Notes: generated by a model not told the origin, from the sequence alone. 64,000 bases of DNA from UMGS1958 sp045542415 (GCA_045542415.1 JAZQKZ010000018.1:1-64000); one strand, 5' to 3'; positions 8,697 to 17,572 are shown, counted from the first letter of the stretch. Program-made: numbers and translations.

Positions 8697-9494
8697 TTAT
8701 GATAATACTGCTATTATCTGTAACGCTATTATAAGTACACTCAGTATGCTCAGAACCGCCACACTGACATTAAGCTTTTTCTTGAGCAGCTTTATTGACA
8801 TTTCTGCTGAGTCAATTGACTTTTTCATATTAATCTGTGCATTTTTAAGGTCAAATACACTGTCTGAAATCCTTGAAACTCCGCTCATAGCCTGTGATAT
8901 TTCGGTCACGCGTTCTCTCAATTCATTGACTGACTTTCTCATGGATGCGACTGCATCAGTGTTTTCTCTCAGTCCGTCCTCTGAAGAACGCTGTATCGCC
9001 TGAAGTCTGAGCTTTACATTATCCAACGCTTCAACTGCACTTTCCATCGACTCCGAGAGCTTTGAAAACTCGCCGTTACCGCTTGCCATTGCATTTTTTA
9101 CAGCCAACGTAACCTGACTCTTTATTTCATCAAGGTCAAGTGATATCTCTTCCGTCTCACATTTTGCCGTACTCTTCATTTCAGCACAAAACTGAGTGTC
9201 GCCGCCAACATCCAATGACATTTCTTCAGTTGCTTCGGCTGTACTTTTCTGAGTCTTGGGCTGTTCTGATGAGATCACTATATGATCACTGTTATCAGGA
9301 TCTGCTTTCACCTCTACGGGCTTTGTTTCCTTCACGGAATTCTTTAGTACTTCTCCGACATCACCGGCAATTTTTTTTGAAGCCTCTGCCAGTTCCTCTG
9401 TCTTTTTGCGAATTTTACCGAATACCGCTTTAAGATTTACGGTGTCACCGCCTGTATAACCAAGCTCATCTGCATTTACATTATTGTTATCCAT
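8697..9494 (-). CDS. Coiled-coil protein with C-terminal membrane anchor
   Basis: I do not recognise a named family. The 265-residue protein has a short helical region near 20-50, an acidic low-complexity stretch (55-115), a long predicted coiled coil (about 120-235, rich in LRERVTEI-type heptads), and one hydrophobic segment at the very C-terminus (244-264). That layout is a tail-anchored or membrane-tethered cytoplasmic coiled coil. It follows the zinc-ribbon gene by 18 bases, so the two probably work together. A structural role at the membrane is an inference only. Confidence 0.7.
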   Translation of the reverse strand: MDNNNVNADELGYTGGDTVNLKAVFGKIRKKTEELAEASKKIAGDVGEVLKNSVKETKPVEVKADPDNSDHIVISSEQPKTQKSTAEATEEMSLDVGGDTQFCAEMKSTAKCETEEISLDLDEIKSQVTLAVKNAMASGNGEFSKLSESMESAVEALDNVKLRLQAIQRSSEDGLRENTDAVASMRKSVNELRERVTEISQAMSGVSRISDSVFDLKNAQINMKKSIDSAEMSIKLLKKKLNVSVAVLSILSVLIIALQIIAVLS

Positions 9495-9512
9495 CGTTTT
9501 AGTTCCTTTTTA

Positions 9513-10058
9513 TTAGTCCTCAATCGGTTTCTTTGACTTTATTGTAACAACCTTTTTTACTTTCTTTTCTTCCTGATCATCAATTACCTCAGCAGCCTCT
9601 TCAGCCTCTGACACATCATCGGTATATACAGCTATCGGTTCCTCCTCATACTCAATGTTTCCGTTCTTCATTGTTGTATTGAGCTTTGAACCGCACTGAC
9701 TGCAATAGGCTGATTCCTGCGAATTATGCTTGCCGCACTCTGCACATGTTACGCTCTCTTTCAGCTCCGCAAGCTTTTCTTTGAGAACTGACTTTTCTTT
9801 CTCCAGCTCTGCGATATTTTCGCAAAGCTCCTGTGCAAATTCACAAACATCTCCGCCTGCACTGTACTTCTCATAAACTCTTTTTCCGATTTCCGCATAT
9901 ACATCCTTTATCTTGCTTTCCGTCTCATTGATAGCAAATGATATCTTTGTCTTTCCTATTACATTATTCGTCTTTGCATACACCTGCTTGCCAAGCTTCG
10001 CTGCCTCATCTTTTACTCTGGCTGTATGCTCTTTTACCTTACCTAATAAATCCTCCAT
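9513..10058 (-). CDS. Zinc-ribbon protein with helical N-terminus (181 aa)
   Basis: The N-terminal half is helical and coiled-coil-like with many Lys and Glu. A C4 zinc ribbon follows (CAEC-GKHNSQESAY-CSQC, about residues 104-122), then an acidic tail ending in Lys-rich VVTIKSKK. Such zinc_ribbon-domain proteins are common in Clostridia and mostly uncharacterised. The ATG follows GGAGGTAAAAT. It is the first gene of a two-gene operon with the coiled-coil membrane protein. DNA, RNA or protein binding by the ribbon cannot be distinguished. Confidence 0.75.
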   Translation of the reverse strand: MEDLLGKVKEHTARVKDEAAKLGKQVYAKTNNVIGKTKISFAINETESKIKDVYAEIGKRVYEKYSAGGDVCEFAQELCENIAELEKEKSVLKEKLAELKESVTCAECGKHNSQESAYCSQCGSKLNTTMKNGNIEYEEEPIAVYTDDVSEAEEAAEVIDDQEEKKVKKVVTIKSKKPIED

Positions 10059-10094
10059 AATATTTTACCTCCGTAAATATTTTAATTATTATAT

Positions 10095-10123
10095 ATTATA
10101 TCACACTTCATTCAAAATTTCCA
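10095..10123 (-). promoter_or_regulatory. Extended -10 promoter of the zinc-ribbon operon
   Basis: TATAAT (10100-10095) is preceded by TGA, giving an extended -10. The -35 (TGGAAA, 10123-10118) is poor. On the plus strand, the region up to 10225 shows only a weak TATATT box for the divergent small genes. Confidence 0.5.
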
Positions 10124-10225
10124 CATATATTTTGTAAATTTTATATTTTTTTATTTTTACAAGCACGTTTTCTTTATTTTGTGCATATATTGATATATAT
10201 TATTAACTGACAGGAGGTATTTTTA

Positions 10226-10456
10226 GTGTCAAACCCCAACCTTTCCGAGCTTCTTAAAAGCTTCAACCAAAATCAGCTCAGGGAAATAAATGACTTTCTT
10301 AACTCTGCAAAGGGCCAGCAGCTGAAAAAGAATCTCAGCGAATCCGACAAACAAAAACTTCTCAGGCAATTTTCAAAGCTCGATTCTTCAGCCGTAAAAA
10401 AAGCCTTTAAGAACATGAAAACTGAAGATATTATAAATATAATAAGCAAATTGTGA
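10226..10456 (+). CDS. Small conserved-type helical protein (76 aa)
   Basis: GTG start with a near-perfect AGGAGGT eight bases upstream, so translation is well supported. The protein is helical and Lys/Ser-rich (NPNLSELLKSFNQNQL, QLKKNLSESDKQKLL), with no membrane segment and no Cys. It is the first of three tightly spaced small genes ahead of superoxide reductase. I cannot name a family. Similar small trios occur in clostridial genomes (recollection, not verified). Confidence 0.65.
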   Translation: MSNPNLSELLKSFNQNQLREINDFLNSAKGQQLKKNLSESDKQKLLRQFSKLDSSAVKKAFKNMKTEDIINIISKL

Positions 10457-10468
10457 GGTGAATAATCA

Positions 10469-10759
10469 ATGTCAGATCCTATGGATACTTTAAAAGGACT
10501 GCTCGGCGACGATGCTTCCGATAAAATCAAAAACGTTATGTCACAGTTTTCGGGCAGCGAACAGGATACAGCAGAAGAGAATAATTATCTTCTTGAAATG
10601 AAAGACCTGATTGAACGGTTAAGCTCGTCACGCTCAGATCCCAGAGCAAACTTACTCTTATCTCTGCGTCCGTATATGCGTTCAAATCGCAAAAAATCAA
10701 TTGACGGTGCCGTTAAGCTTCTTAATCTGAGCAAGCTTTCCGGTCTTATGAAATTTTAG
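10469..10759 (+). CDS. Small helical protein (96 aa), second of a trio
   Basis: ATG preceded by GTGAGGTG, 12 bases after the previous stop, so translationally linked. Soluble, with an acidic N-terminal half and a basic C-terminus (RSNRKKSIDGAVKLLNLSKL). The central segment MKDLIERLSSSRSDPRANLLLSLRPYM is followed by an RKKS cluster, perhaps a nucleic-acid- or membrane-surface-binding patch. No recognised domain. Confidence 0.65.
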   Translation: MSDPMDTLKGLLGDDASDKIKNVMSQFSGSEQDTAEENNYLLEMKDLIERLSSSRSDPRANLLLSLRPYMRSNRKKSIDGAVKLLNLSKLSGLMKF

Positions 10760-10768
10760 GAGGCGTAA

Positions 10769-11029
10769 ATGTATAAATCCTACCATTATAATGACATGCC
10801 TAAGCCACTGCATACTCTCCGCCCTACCGAGCCCACTCATACACCTGCGGAGGTCTCCGGGCATACTGATACCCGCGAAAGCAATCCTCTGTCAAATATT
10901 TTCGGAAACCTGAAAAATGATGATATCATTTTACTTGTAATAATCTTTCTCCTTATTATCGATGACTGCGATGACAAGCTTTTGCTTGTCGCGCTTGGAT
11001 TTATATTTTTTTCCGGATTGGGTGAATAA
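10769..11029 (+). CDS. Small membrane protein (86 aa), third of a trio
   Basis: ATG preceded by AGGAGG, 9 bases after the previous stop. Pro/His/Thr-rich N-terminus (about 1-45), then a hydrophobic C-terminal half holding an acidic break (LLIIDDCDDKLLLVAL), so one or two membrane segments with buried acidic residues. This DDCDD-type hydrophobic tail is a recurring feature of uncharacterised clostridial proteins as I remember them. Operonic with the two preceding genes and perhaps with superoxide reductase 39 bases later. Confidence 0.65.
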   Translation: MYKSYHYNDMPKPLHTLRPTEPTHTPAEVSGHTDTRESNPLSNIFGNLKNDDIILLVIIFLLIIDDCDDKLLLVALGFIFFSGLGE

Positions 11030-11068
11030 TCCCATAATATACCGGATATTATATCATCAGGTGATATA

Positions 11069-11470
11069 ATGAAACGAAATCCGAAATTTTTTAAATGTGT
11101 TGAATGTAACACACTTGTTGAAGCACTCAATCCTCAATGCTGTGATGAAATGAGTTGCTGCGGCAAGCCTATGGAAATGCTTATTCCGAACACACACATT
11201 ACACTTGAGGAAAAGCATTTACCCGTAATCAAGCGTGACGGAACCGACCTTACCGTATGCGTAGGACGTATCCTGCATCCGCAGACAAGCGAGCATCACA
11301 TCAAATGGGTTGAGCTTGTCGGAGACGGCTACGAAAAACGCGTTGACCTGAAAAGTGGGGACGACCCGATTGTTACGTTCCACATCAATGAAAACGAACG
11401 TGTTCTTGCAGTATATGCATATTGCAGCCTGCACGGCTTATGGCGAGTACCCGTTCAGTCTCAAAACTAA
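11069..11470 (+). CDS. dfx: Superoxide reductase (desulfoferrodoxin)
   Basis: Reduces superoxide to hydrogen peroxide without making oxygen, the usual defence of anaerobes. It has the two-domain form. The N-terminal desulforedoxin site has Cys10, Cys13, Cys30 and Cys31. The catalytic Fe(His)4Cys site uses His50 (EEKHLP), His70 and His76 (HPQTSEHH), Cys119 and His122 (CSLHG). Glu48 of the EEKH motif is the expected sixth-position residue. Length (133) is close to the family norm of about 125. The start follows AGGTGATATA. It shares a bidirectional terminator with rnfB. Confidence 0.96.
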   Translation: MKRNPKFFKCVECNTLVEALNPQCCDEMSCCGKPMEMLIPNTHITLEEKHLPVIKRDGTDLTVCVGRILHPQTSEHHIKWVELVGDGYEKRVDLKSGDDPIVTFHINENERVLAVYAYCSLHGLWRVPVQSQN

Positions 11471-11500
11471 GAGGATGTTGCATACTCAAGCAACATCCTC
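11471..11500. terminator. Bidirectional terminator between dfx and rnfB
   Basis: Perfect 11-bp stem GAGGATGTTGC/GCAACATCCTC with an 8-base loop, between two converging stop codons. Confidence 0.8.
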
Positions 11501-11506
11501 TCTATT

Positions 11507-12292
11507 CTATCCCATTACTATAACATTTCTCGGACATTTCTTGGCGCAGATTCCGCAGCTCTTACACTTTTCGAAATCCACCTTTGCATGATTGTCCTCA
11601 ACCACAATTGCTCCAAACGGACAGTTCTTTTCACAGAGCTTGCATCCGATACATCCCACATCACAATAACGGTTGACAAATTTACCCATCTCCGGGTTTG
11701 AACACATAACCTTAGGTACTTTCTTTTTAGGTATAAGCCTTATCAGCTTCTTGGGACAGGCTTTTATACATTTACCGCATGAAGTACACTTATCCGGATC
11801 AACCACTGCTACACCGTCATGTACCGAAATCGCACCGAACGGACATGTTCCTACACATGTGCCAAGTCCCAGACAACCGCTCGGACATGCCTTTGCACCA
11901 CCGGCAAGCTTCGCCGCATGAACACAGCTTTGCTCACCCTCGTACTCATATTTATTCTTTGCGTGTGCACAGTCTCCGCCGCAGCCTACAAATGCTACCA
12001 TTTCTTCAACTTCGCCTGCAGCAACACCCATAATCTCTGCTATCTTGTCAGCTACAGCCTTTTTTCCGACACTACACTTGTTGACCGGAGCCCCCTCTAT
12101 AACCGCATCCGCATATGCACCACAGCCGGCATATCCGCACGCACCGCAGTTTGCTCCGGGAAGAACCTCTGTAATTCTTTCTGCACGTTCATCCTTTTCA
12201 ACCTTAAAAACAAAGGAGGCGACAGATAAAAGTATTCCGAATATAAGTCCGCAGCCACCCACAACAGCAACTGCCGCAATTATTGAATTCAT
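11507..12292 (-). CDS. rnfB: Rnf complex iron-sulfur subunit RnfB
   Basis: Electron-entry subunit of the Rnf complex, which couples ferredoxin oxidation and NAD+ reduction to Na+ or H+ export. It has one N-terminal membrane helix (residues 5-30), then the RnfB-type cluster motif CGACGYAGC near 49-57, a Cys-rich linker, and several CxxCxxCxxxC ferredoxin motifs (CTSCGKCIKACP, CIGCKLCEKNCP, CKSCGICAKKCP). This is the extended clostridial form of the protein. It is last in the rnfCDGEAB operon, 18 bases after rnfA. Confidence 0.97.
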   Translation of the reverse strand: MNSIIAAVAVVGGCGLIFGILLSVASFVFKVEKDERAERITEVLPGANCGACGYAGCGAYADAVIEGAPVNKCSVGKKAVADKIAEIMGVAAGEVEEMVAFVGCGGDCAHAKNKYEYEGEQSCVHAAKLAGGAKACPSGCLGLGTCVGTCPFGAISVHDGVAVVDPDKCTSCGKCIKACPKKLIRLIPKKKVPKVMCSNPEMGKFVNRYCDVGCIGCKLCEKNCPFGAIVVEDNHAKVDFEKCKSCGICAKKCPRNVIVMG

Positions 12293-12310
12293 AACCTACA
12301 ACCTCCCCTT

Positions 12311-12892
12311 TTATATTGAAAAGCCCGAAAAGCCCATAAATGCAATCGCCATAAGTCCTGCTGTTATAAGTGCTGCAGGAAATCCTCTGAAGCTCTCCGG
12401 CATTGCCTTTTCTTCAAGTCTCTCCCTGATACCTGCCATAAGGAAAATCGCAAGAGTAAATCCCAAACCGGCAAATGCACCGTACATCACCGAGAAAATG
12501 AAATTGTGAGCCTTCTGAACATTAAGGATTGTAACACTTAATACCGCACAGTTTGTTGTTATCAGCGGAAGATAAATTCCCAAAGCATTATAAAGCGGGG
12601 GCATTGCTTTCTTTACAAATAGCTCAACAAGCTGTACAAGACCTGCGATAATCAATATAAACATTACTGTCTGCAAATATTCAAGTCCGTTAGGCTTTAA
12701 CAGAAACTCGTATGCCGCCCATGTACAGGCTGAGGCAATCGTCATAACGAAAACTACTGCCATTCCCATTCCCAATGCCGTATCTGTTTTTCTTGATACG
12801 CCCAGGAACGGACATATGCCGTAGAACTTAACCATTACAAAGTTTTCTGTAAGAAGTGCAGATAAAAGAAGCATAATTATTTCTTTAGCCAT
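12311..12892 (-). CDS. rnfA: Rnf complex membrane subunit RnfA
   Basis: A 193-residue membrane subunit with six hydrophobic helices. It is homologous to RnfE and NqrD/E and helps form the ion path and the membrane iron-sulfur site. The paired Cys motifs of the family, GICPFLG near residue 25 and TTNCAVL near residue 112, are present. The start overlaps the 3' end of rnfE by 8 bases, which implies translational coupling. Confidence 0.97.
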   Translation of the reverse strand: MAKEIIMLLLSALLTENFVMVKFYGICPFLGVSRKTDTALGMGMAVVFVMTIASACTWAAYEFLLKPNGLEYLQTVMFILIIAGLVQLVELFVKKAMPPLYNALGIYLPLITTNCAVLSVTILNVQKAHNFIFSVMYGAFAGLGFTLAIFLMAGIRERLEEKAMPESFRGFPAALITAGLMAIAFMGFSGFSI

Positions 12893-13505
12893 TTTTCCTG
12901 TCCCCCTTCTTCATTATACACTGTACTGCCGCAACAAGCATACCAAGCACCAGAAATCCGCCCGGTGCAAGTATCACTATTGATGCCGGCTCAATAAATC
13001 CTGCCGTAATTTCAACTCCGGCAATACAACCGGTTCCCAAAAATTCTCTTACTGTACTTATTATTGTAAGTGCGGCAGTAAAACCCAGACCCATTCCAAG
13101 ACCGTCAAATGCGCTCAGGAAAATATTATTCTTCGATGCAAACGACTCAGCTCTGGCAAGAATTATACAGTTAACTACTATAAGCGGAATAAATATTCCG
13201 AGCGAATCGGCAAGTGACGGAAGATATGCATTAAGACACATCTGAATCACCGTAACAAATGCCGCAACGATAACTATGTACGCTGCAATTCTTATCTTGT
13301 CGGGAATAATTTTTCTGAGTAATGATATGATAACATTCGAACAGATCAATACCGCAGTGGTACTCAAGCCCATTCCTATGCCGTTCTGCACGCTTGTTGT
13401 TACCGCAAGAGTTGGACACATACCGAGAAGCTGTATAAATGTCGGATTTTCCTTTATAAGTCCGTTTATCAGCACCGAACCGGCTGACATTTTCTTATTC
13501 TCCAT
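12885..13505 (-). CDS. rnfE: Rnf complex membrane subunit RnfE
   Basis: Partner of RnfA in the membrane core; six helices and the matching Cys motifs LLGMCPTLA and VVNCIIL. The start MENKKMS at 13505 is chosen over an in-frame codon 19 residues earlier because GGGAGGGG lies directly before it and the extra N-terminus is not family-like. The start codon directly follows the rnfG stop region, and the 3' end overlaps rnfA. Confidence 0.96.
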   Translation of the reverse strand: MENKKMSAGSVLINGLIKENPTFIQLLGMCPTLAVTTSVQNGIGMGLSTTAVLICSNVIISLLRKIIPDKIRIAAYIVIVAAFVTVIQMCLNAYLPSLADSLGIFIPLIVVNCIILARAESFASKNNIFLSAFDGLGMGLGFTAALTIISTVREFLGTGCIAGVEITAGFIEPASIVILAPGGFLVLGMLVAAVQCIMKKGDRKNG

Positions 13506-13506
13506 A

Positions 13507-14115
13507 TCATTCCCCTCCCTTCGTTTCGGCAAGCAACGACTCTGAAATTTCAAGCACAGCATTAACTGTTCTTGTTACCGCCTCTGATGTAATTGTAGCT
13601 CCCGAAAGTGCATTGATTTCGTTTCCGTCTGCACCGTCTTTTACTACTGCAATATCCTTACTCTTGTCTTTATACTGTTCGATAAATTCCGGCTTTGATG
13701 CGTTCTGACCCAGACCCGGAGTTTCATTTGATGCTATAATCTCAATACCGCATACCCTTGCATCAAGGTCGGTTCCTACTGCAACCTGAAGCCCCGAATC
13801 ATAACCATTAGTTGTTAACACCGCACAATAGCCTGTCAACTCACCTGCCGCATTGACTGATTTATATATACAGTCAAGCTCTGACTCATATTTATGAGCA
13901 ATTTCCGTCATCTCACCGGTAATTTCCGCCTCCTGCATTTCCTGTGCGTCATCTGCCACTGCCATTAACGCCTTTGCCTGTTTCTCCTGCGAATTTTTTT
14001 CTATAAGCGGAGCTGTCTTTGAGTTTACAAACGCAAGCATTGCCGCCGAAACCGCAGTAATGAGAAGAAGTATTACCGAGCTTTTTATAATATCCAATAC
14101 TTTATTTTCTTTCAT
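13507..14115 (-). CDS. rnfG: Rnf complex flavin subunit RnfG
   Basis: Carries a covalently bound FMN on the outer face of the membrane. It has one N-terminal membrane helix (residues 10-30) and the flavinylation motif SGATITS near residue 175, where the Thr is the FMN attachment site set by ApbE. The start MKENK at 14115 is preceded by GAGGTGG. The longer reading frame upstream overlaps rnfD and lacks a good ribosome site. The order C-D-G-E-A-B is the clostridial arrangement. Confidence 0.95.
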   Translation of the reverse strand: MKENKVLDIIKSSVILLLITAVSAAMLAFVNSKTAPLIEKNSQEKQAKALMAVADDAQEMQEAEITGEMTEIAHKYESELDCIYKSVNAAGELTGYCAVLTTNGYDSGLQVAVGTDLDARVCGIEIIASNETPGLGQNASKPEFIEQYKDKSKDIAVVKDGADGNEINALSGATITSEAVTRTVNAVLEISESLLAETKGGE

Positions 14116-14125
14116 AGCTGCCACC

Positions 14126-15076
14126 TCACATCTTTCCGTACGGCTTGGGAATTGTGCGTTCCTCAATTATAGGTGCCGCAAGGTTCATAAGAATGATTGC
14201 AAAGGACACACCCTCCGGATATCCGCCGAAACGTCTTATTACAAATGTAAGCACACCGCAACCTATACCGAATATAATTTTTCCGTTCGGTGTTATCGGG
14301 GTTGTCACATAGTCTGTCGCCATAAAGAATGCACCCAGAAGTAATCCGCCCGATAAAATCTGATACAGAGTAAATGTTGCCATTGACATATCGGAGGAGT
14401 TAAATCCAAAGAAGAATGTGAGTACCGCAAAGGTAAGAATGTACGCAAGCGGAATTCTTATCGAAACAATCCCTCTGATAAGCATATAGATAAAACCGAT
14501 TATAAGCGCTAATGCCGAGGTTTCACCTATACAACCCGCCGTTCTTCCGATAAACGCATCAAACATTGACGGGAGCGTTGACGGCATACTCTCTTTAATA
14601 ATAGTCAGCTGGGTTGCACATGAAACAGCATCCACACTGCACGGTTCAATAAACTGTGTCATTGCTCCTGCCCACGCAATGAGCATAAAGCATCTGCCGC
14701 CCAAAGCCGGATTCATGAAATTCTTACCCAGACCTCCGAATATCTGCTTTACTACTATTATCGCAAACAGGCTTCCCAAAGCCACCATCCATAACGGAAT
14801 TGTCGGCGGCATATTCAACGCAAGCAGTAAGCCTGTTACCGCTGCACTGAGGTCTCCTGCCGTATTCTTCTTTTTTAATATTTTTTCAAACAGCCATTCA
14901 CCCAAAACAGCGGCAAGTACTGCTGTTACTATTATACCTACTGCTCTGATTCCAAAATAGACAACCGACATAACCGTTGCCGGTAACAGTGCTATCAAAA
15001 CGTCACGCATTATACCTGTTATGGTTGATTTTGTATGTACATGCGGTGCAGTGGTTACTCTTAAATTATTTTCCAT
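14126..15076 (-). CDS. rnfD: Rnf complex membrane subunit RnfD
   Basis: A polytopic subunit of 316 residues, homologous to NqrB, that binds FMN covalently and takes part in ion translocation. It starts with the family-like HVHTKSTITGIMRDV, contains the GGRCFMLIAWAGAMT stretch, and has the DYVTTPIT site where Thr is the expected flavin residue. About nine membrane helices. It overlaps rnfC by 11 bases. Confidence 0.96.
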   Translation of the reverse strand: MENNLRVTTAPHVHTKSTITGIMRDVLIALLPATVMSVVYFGIRAVGIIVTAVLAAVLGEWLFEKILKKKNTAGDLSAAVTGLLLALNMPPTIPLWMVALGSLFAIIVVKQIFGGLGKNFMNPALGGRCFMLIAWAGAMTQFIEPCSVDAVSCATQLTIIKESMPSTLPSMFDAFIGRTAGCIGETSALALIIGFIYMLIRGIVSIRIPLAYILTFAVLTFFFGFNSSDMSMATFTLYQILSGGLLLGAFFMATDYVTTPITPNGKIIFGIGCGVLTFVIRRFGGYPEGVSFAIILMNLAAPIIEERTIPKPYGKM

Positions 15077-16391
15077 TTCCCTGCTCCTTTCTGAATGCAG
15101 ATATAGCTGCAGGTTTGATGTTCATTATATTAGCCATCTGATTTGTTCTTGACGGACAGACATACGAGCATACTCCGCACTGCATACAATCAAGCACATT
15201 ATATTTCAATGCCGTATCCACATCATCATTCATTGCCGCATGACTCAGCTTATACGGGACAAGCTGCATAGGACAATGCGTTACGCACCGTCCGCATCTT
15301 ATACAAGGTGAATCCTTTTCAAAAACATGCGGAGGATTTGCAAATGCAAGTATTGCAGACGAGGTCTTTACGATCGGAGCATCAAGTCCGAACTGGCTTG
15401 AACCTGTCATCGGTCCGCCTATAATTACTTTCTTAGGCTCCTCTTTAAATCCCTTTGCCGAGTCGATAAGGAATGAAATCGGAACTCCGAAAGGTACTAT
15501 AAAATTATCCGGCTCTGCAATCGCATCACCCGATACCGTTACTATCCTCTCGGTCATCGGCATTCCTGTTCTTACAGCCTTACTGATGTTATAGACCGTA
15601 TCAGCATTGATTACTATGCATCCTACATCCGCCGGAAGCTTTGCAATAGGTATGTTCTTACCTGTAATAGTTTTTACAAGCACCTTTTCCGCTCCCTGCG
15701 GATACTTGGTTTTCATTGTTATTATACTAATACTCTCATCATATCTCGCAGCTTTACGCATAGCATCGATACATTCGCCCTTATTTTTTTCAATTCCGAT
15801 ATATGCATTTTTGAGTCCGAGAATATGCATAACTATATGAACACCGTCAATTATATCCTCCGGATTTTCGACCATTCTTCTGTGATCGGAAGTAATATAT
15901 GGTTCACACTCTGCCGCATTGACTATCAGATATTTGGGCTGTTCTTTCGGTGAAAGCTTTACATGAGTCGGAAATCCCGCACCACCCATACCTACTATAC
16001 CTGCTTCACGGATAATACCGATAAGCTCTGATGGTTCCAAAGTACTGTAATCCTCTATAGCTCTCGGATTGTCAATCGGAGTATATAAGTTATCGTTCTC
16101 AACAAAAATTGCATCAACTCTTGCCCCTGACGGATGCGTATGCTCCTTTATTGCTGTTACCTTTCCTGAAATTGAGCTATGTACGGGAACTGACAAAAAT
16201 GCATCGCTGTCTGCAATTTTCTGTCCCACTTTTACCGTATCCCCCACCTTTACAACAGGCGATACCGGTACACCGATATGCTGCACAAGCGGATATATAT
16301 GCTCTTTACAGGGCATTATCGGCTTCGCCTCGCATGAGGCAGTAATTTTGTTATCCTTGACGTGTATTCCGCCTTTAAATGAAACTGCCAT
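15066..16391 (-). CDS. rnfC: Rnf complex NADH-binding subunit RnfC
   Basis: A peripheral cytoplasmic subunit (441 residues) that holds the NADH/FMN site and two [4Fe-4S] clusters. Early residues show a biotinyl-like barrel (VKVGQKIA, VHSSISGKV). The Rossmann glycine motif GMGGAGFPTHVK lies near 138, and the two cluster motifs CIRCGRCVTHCP and CMQCGVCSYVCP near 360-410. It is the first gene of the Rnf operon, with its own consensus promoter. Confidence 0.97.
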   Translation of the reverse strand: MAVSFKGGIHVKDNKITASCEAKPIMPCKEHIYPLVQHIGVPVSPVVKVGDTVKVGQKIADSDAFLSVPVHSSISGKVTAIKEHTHPSGARVDAIFVENDNLYTPIDNPRAIEDYSTLEPSELIGIIREAGIVGMGGAGFPTHVKLSPKEQPKYLIVNAAECEPYITSDHRRMVENPEDIIDGVHIVMHILGLKNAYIGIEKNKGECIDAMRKAARYDESISIITMKTKYPQGAEKVLVKTITGKNIPIAKLPADVGCIVINADTVYNISKAVRTGMPMTERIVTVSGDAIAEPDNFIVPFGVPISFLIDSAKGFKEEPKKVIIGGPMTGSSQFGLDAPIVKTSSAILAFANPPHVFEKDSPCIRCGRCVTHCPMQLVPYKLSHAAMNDDVDTALKYNVLDCMQCGVCSYVCPSRTNQMANIMNIKPAAISAFRKEQGNGK

Positions 16392-16440
16392 TTTGCTTTC
16401 CTTTCCTCAAAAAGATTTTAAGTTATTTATATCCTTTTTG

Positions 16441-16469
16441 ATTATACCACAAACCACTCCGCTTTTCAA
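16441..16469 (-). promoter_or_regulatory. Promoter of the rnfCDGEAB operon
   Basis: TTGAAA (16469-16464), 17-base spacer, TATAAT (16446-16441), about 50 bases before rnfC. The 197-base gap after apbE contains nothing else recognisable. Confidence 0.8.
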
Positions 16470-16588
16470 GCACTTTTACCCTATTTCGTTACTATACATA
16501 AACTGATTTGTGATATTCTTACAGCTCTTCAACCAATCCTTCTTATGTACAAAAGTCAGATACATATTCTTATGCATCCGACCTGCAA

Positions 16589-17572
16589 TTATTTCCTGAT
16601 TATTTCATATTTTTTTTCGCTGCTGAAGCAGTGCTCCAAGCCCTCTGTTATATATATGCCGTCTCCTGTAAGAATAAGCTCAAAGCCCCCGTTATTACGC
16701 CAATATTCTATTCCCTTGTCCTTTCCCATTACAAAAATTGCCGTTGACAAAGCGTCAGCCTTGGCTCCGTCCTCACATACAACCGTTACCGAGCTTACTC
16801 CGCTTTGCACCGGATATCCGGTTGACGGATTGATTATATGATGATATCTCACACCGTTTTCCTCAAAAAAACGCTGATAATCTCCTGATGTAACAACAGC
16901 ATTATCTGACGATTGTAACACACCGATATATTCATCCGTTTTTCGCGGATCCTGTATTGCCACATTCCACTTGCTTCCGTCAGGCTTTTTACCTACCGTT
17001 TCAACATTTCCGCCAAGCGATATAAGACCCGATTTTATTTCGTGTTCGTTAAATATTTCCCTTATCCGTCTTGATGTATATCCCTTTGCTATCGCTCCAA
17101 GGTCAAGCTGCACTCTGTTCTTTAATTTTACGGTATTACCGTTTACCTCTATGTTTTCGTAACCTGTATAAGTGAGACACTCAGATATTTCCTCCGTCGA
17201 GGGTACGCGGAACTCCTTTTTGTAAAACCCCCATAAATCCATCAACGGTGCTACGGAAATATCAAACGAGCCATCGGTTGACCGACAGATTTCAAGTGCT
17301 TCTTTCACAAGCTCAATCACTTCCTCCGACGCTTCACAGCCTTTGGAATGATTGATTTTGGCAAGCTCGCCGTCACCCCTGTCAAACAGCGAATCAAGGC
17401 GGTATATTTCTGTCTGTGCCATGTCTATTGCCATCTCTGCATTTTCTCCGTAGGCCTCAAGCTGCATAACAGTATCCATTGCATAAATTGTTTTTTTACA
17501 CCTATTCTGTGCCGTACATCCGCACAACATGGATATACAGGCTGCTAATATCAATAATTTCAAATATTTCAT
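16589..17572 (-). CDS. apbE: FAD:protein FMN transferase (ApbE lipoprotein)
   Basis: Attaches FMN to threonine of RnfG and RnfD type proteins outside the membrane, using FAD. It has a lipoprotein signal with lipobox LCGC (Cys19). The family motif AMDTVMQLEAYG is at the N-terminus, DLGAIAKGYTSRRI near 175, the HHIINPSTGYP motif near 245, and ADALSTAIFVMG near 270. It overlaps the upstream Gx gene by 4 bases (ATGA) and lies before rnfC, which fits its role as Rnf maturase. Confidence 0.95.
   Translation of the reverse strand: MKYLKLLILAACISMLCGCTAQNRCKKTIYAMDTVMQLEAYGENAEMAIDMAQTEIYRLDSLFDRGDGELAKINHSKGCEASEEVIELVKEALEICRSTDGSFDISVAPLMDLWGFYKKEFRVPSTEEISECLTYTGYENIEVNGNTVKLKNRVQLDLGAIAKGYTSRRIREIFNEHEIKSGLISLGGNVETVGKKPDGSKWNVAIQDPRKTDEYIGVLQSSDNAVVTSGDYQRFFEENGVRYHHIINPSTGYPVQSGVSSVTVVCEDGAKADALSTAIFVMGKDKGIEYWRNNGGFELILTGDGIYITEGLEHCFSSEKKYEIIRK

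Noticed and set aside
13506..13562. Upstream extension of rnfE (and similar extensions of aroQ, pepP, ispG, pyrH, ruvA and pectate lyase)
   Set aside because: The longer frames run into upstream genes or promoters and lack ribosome sites, while the internal starts have strong ones and match family N-termini.
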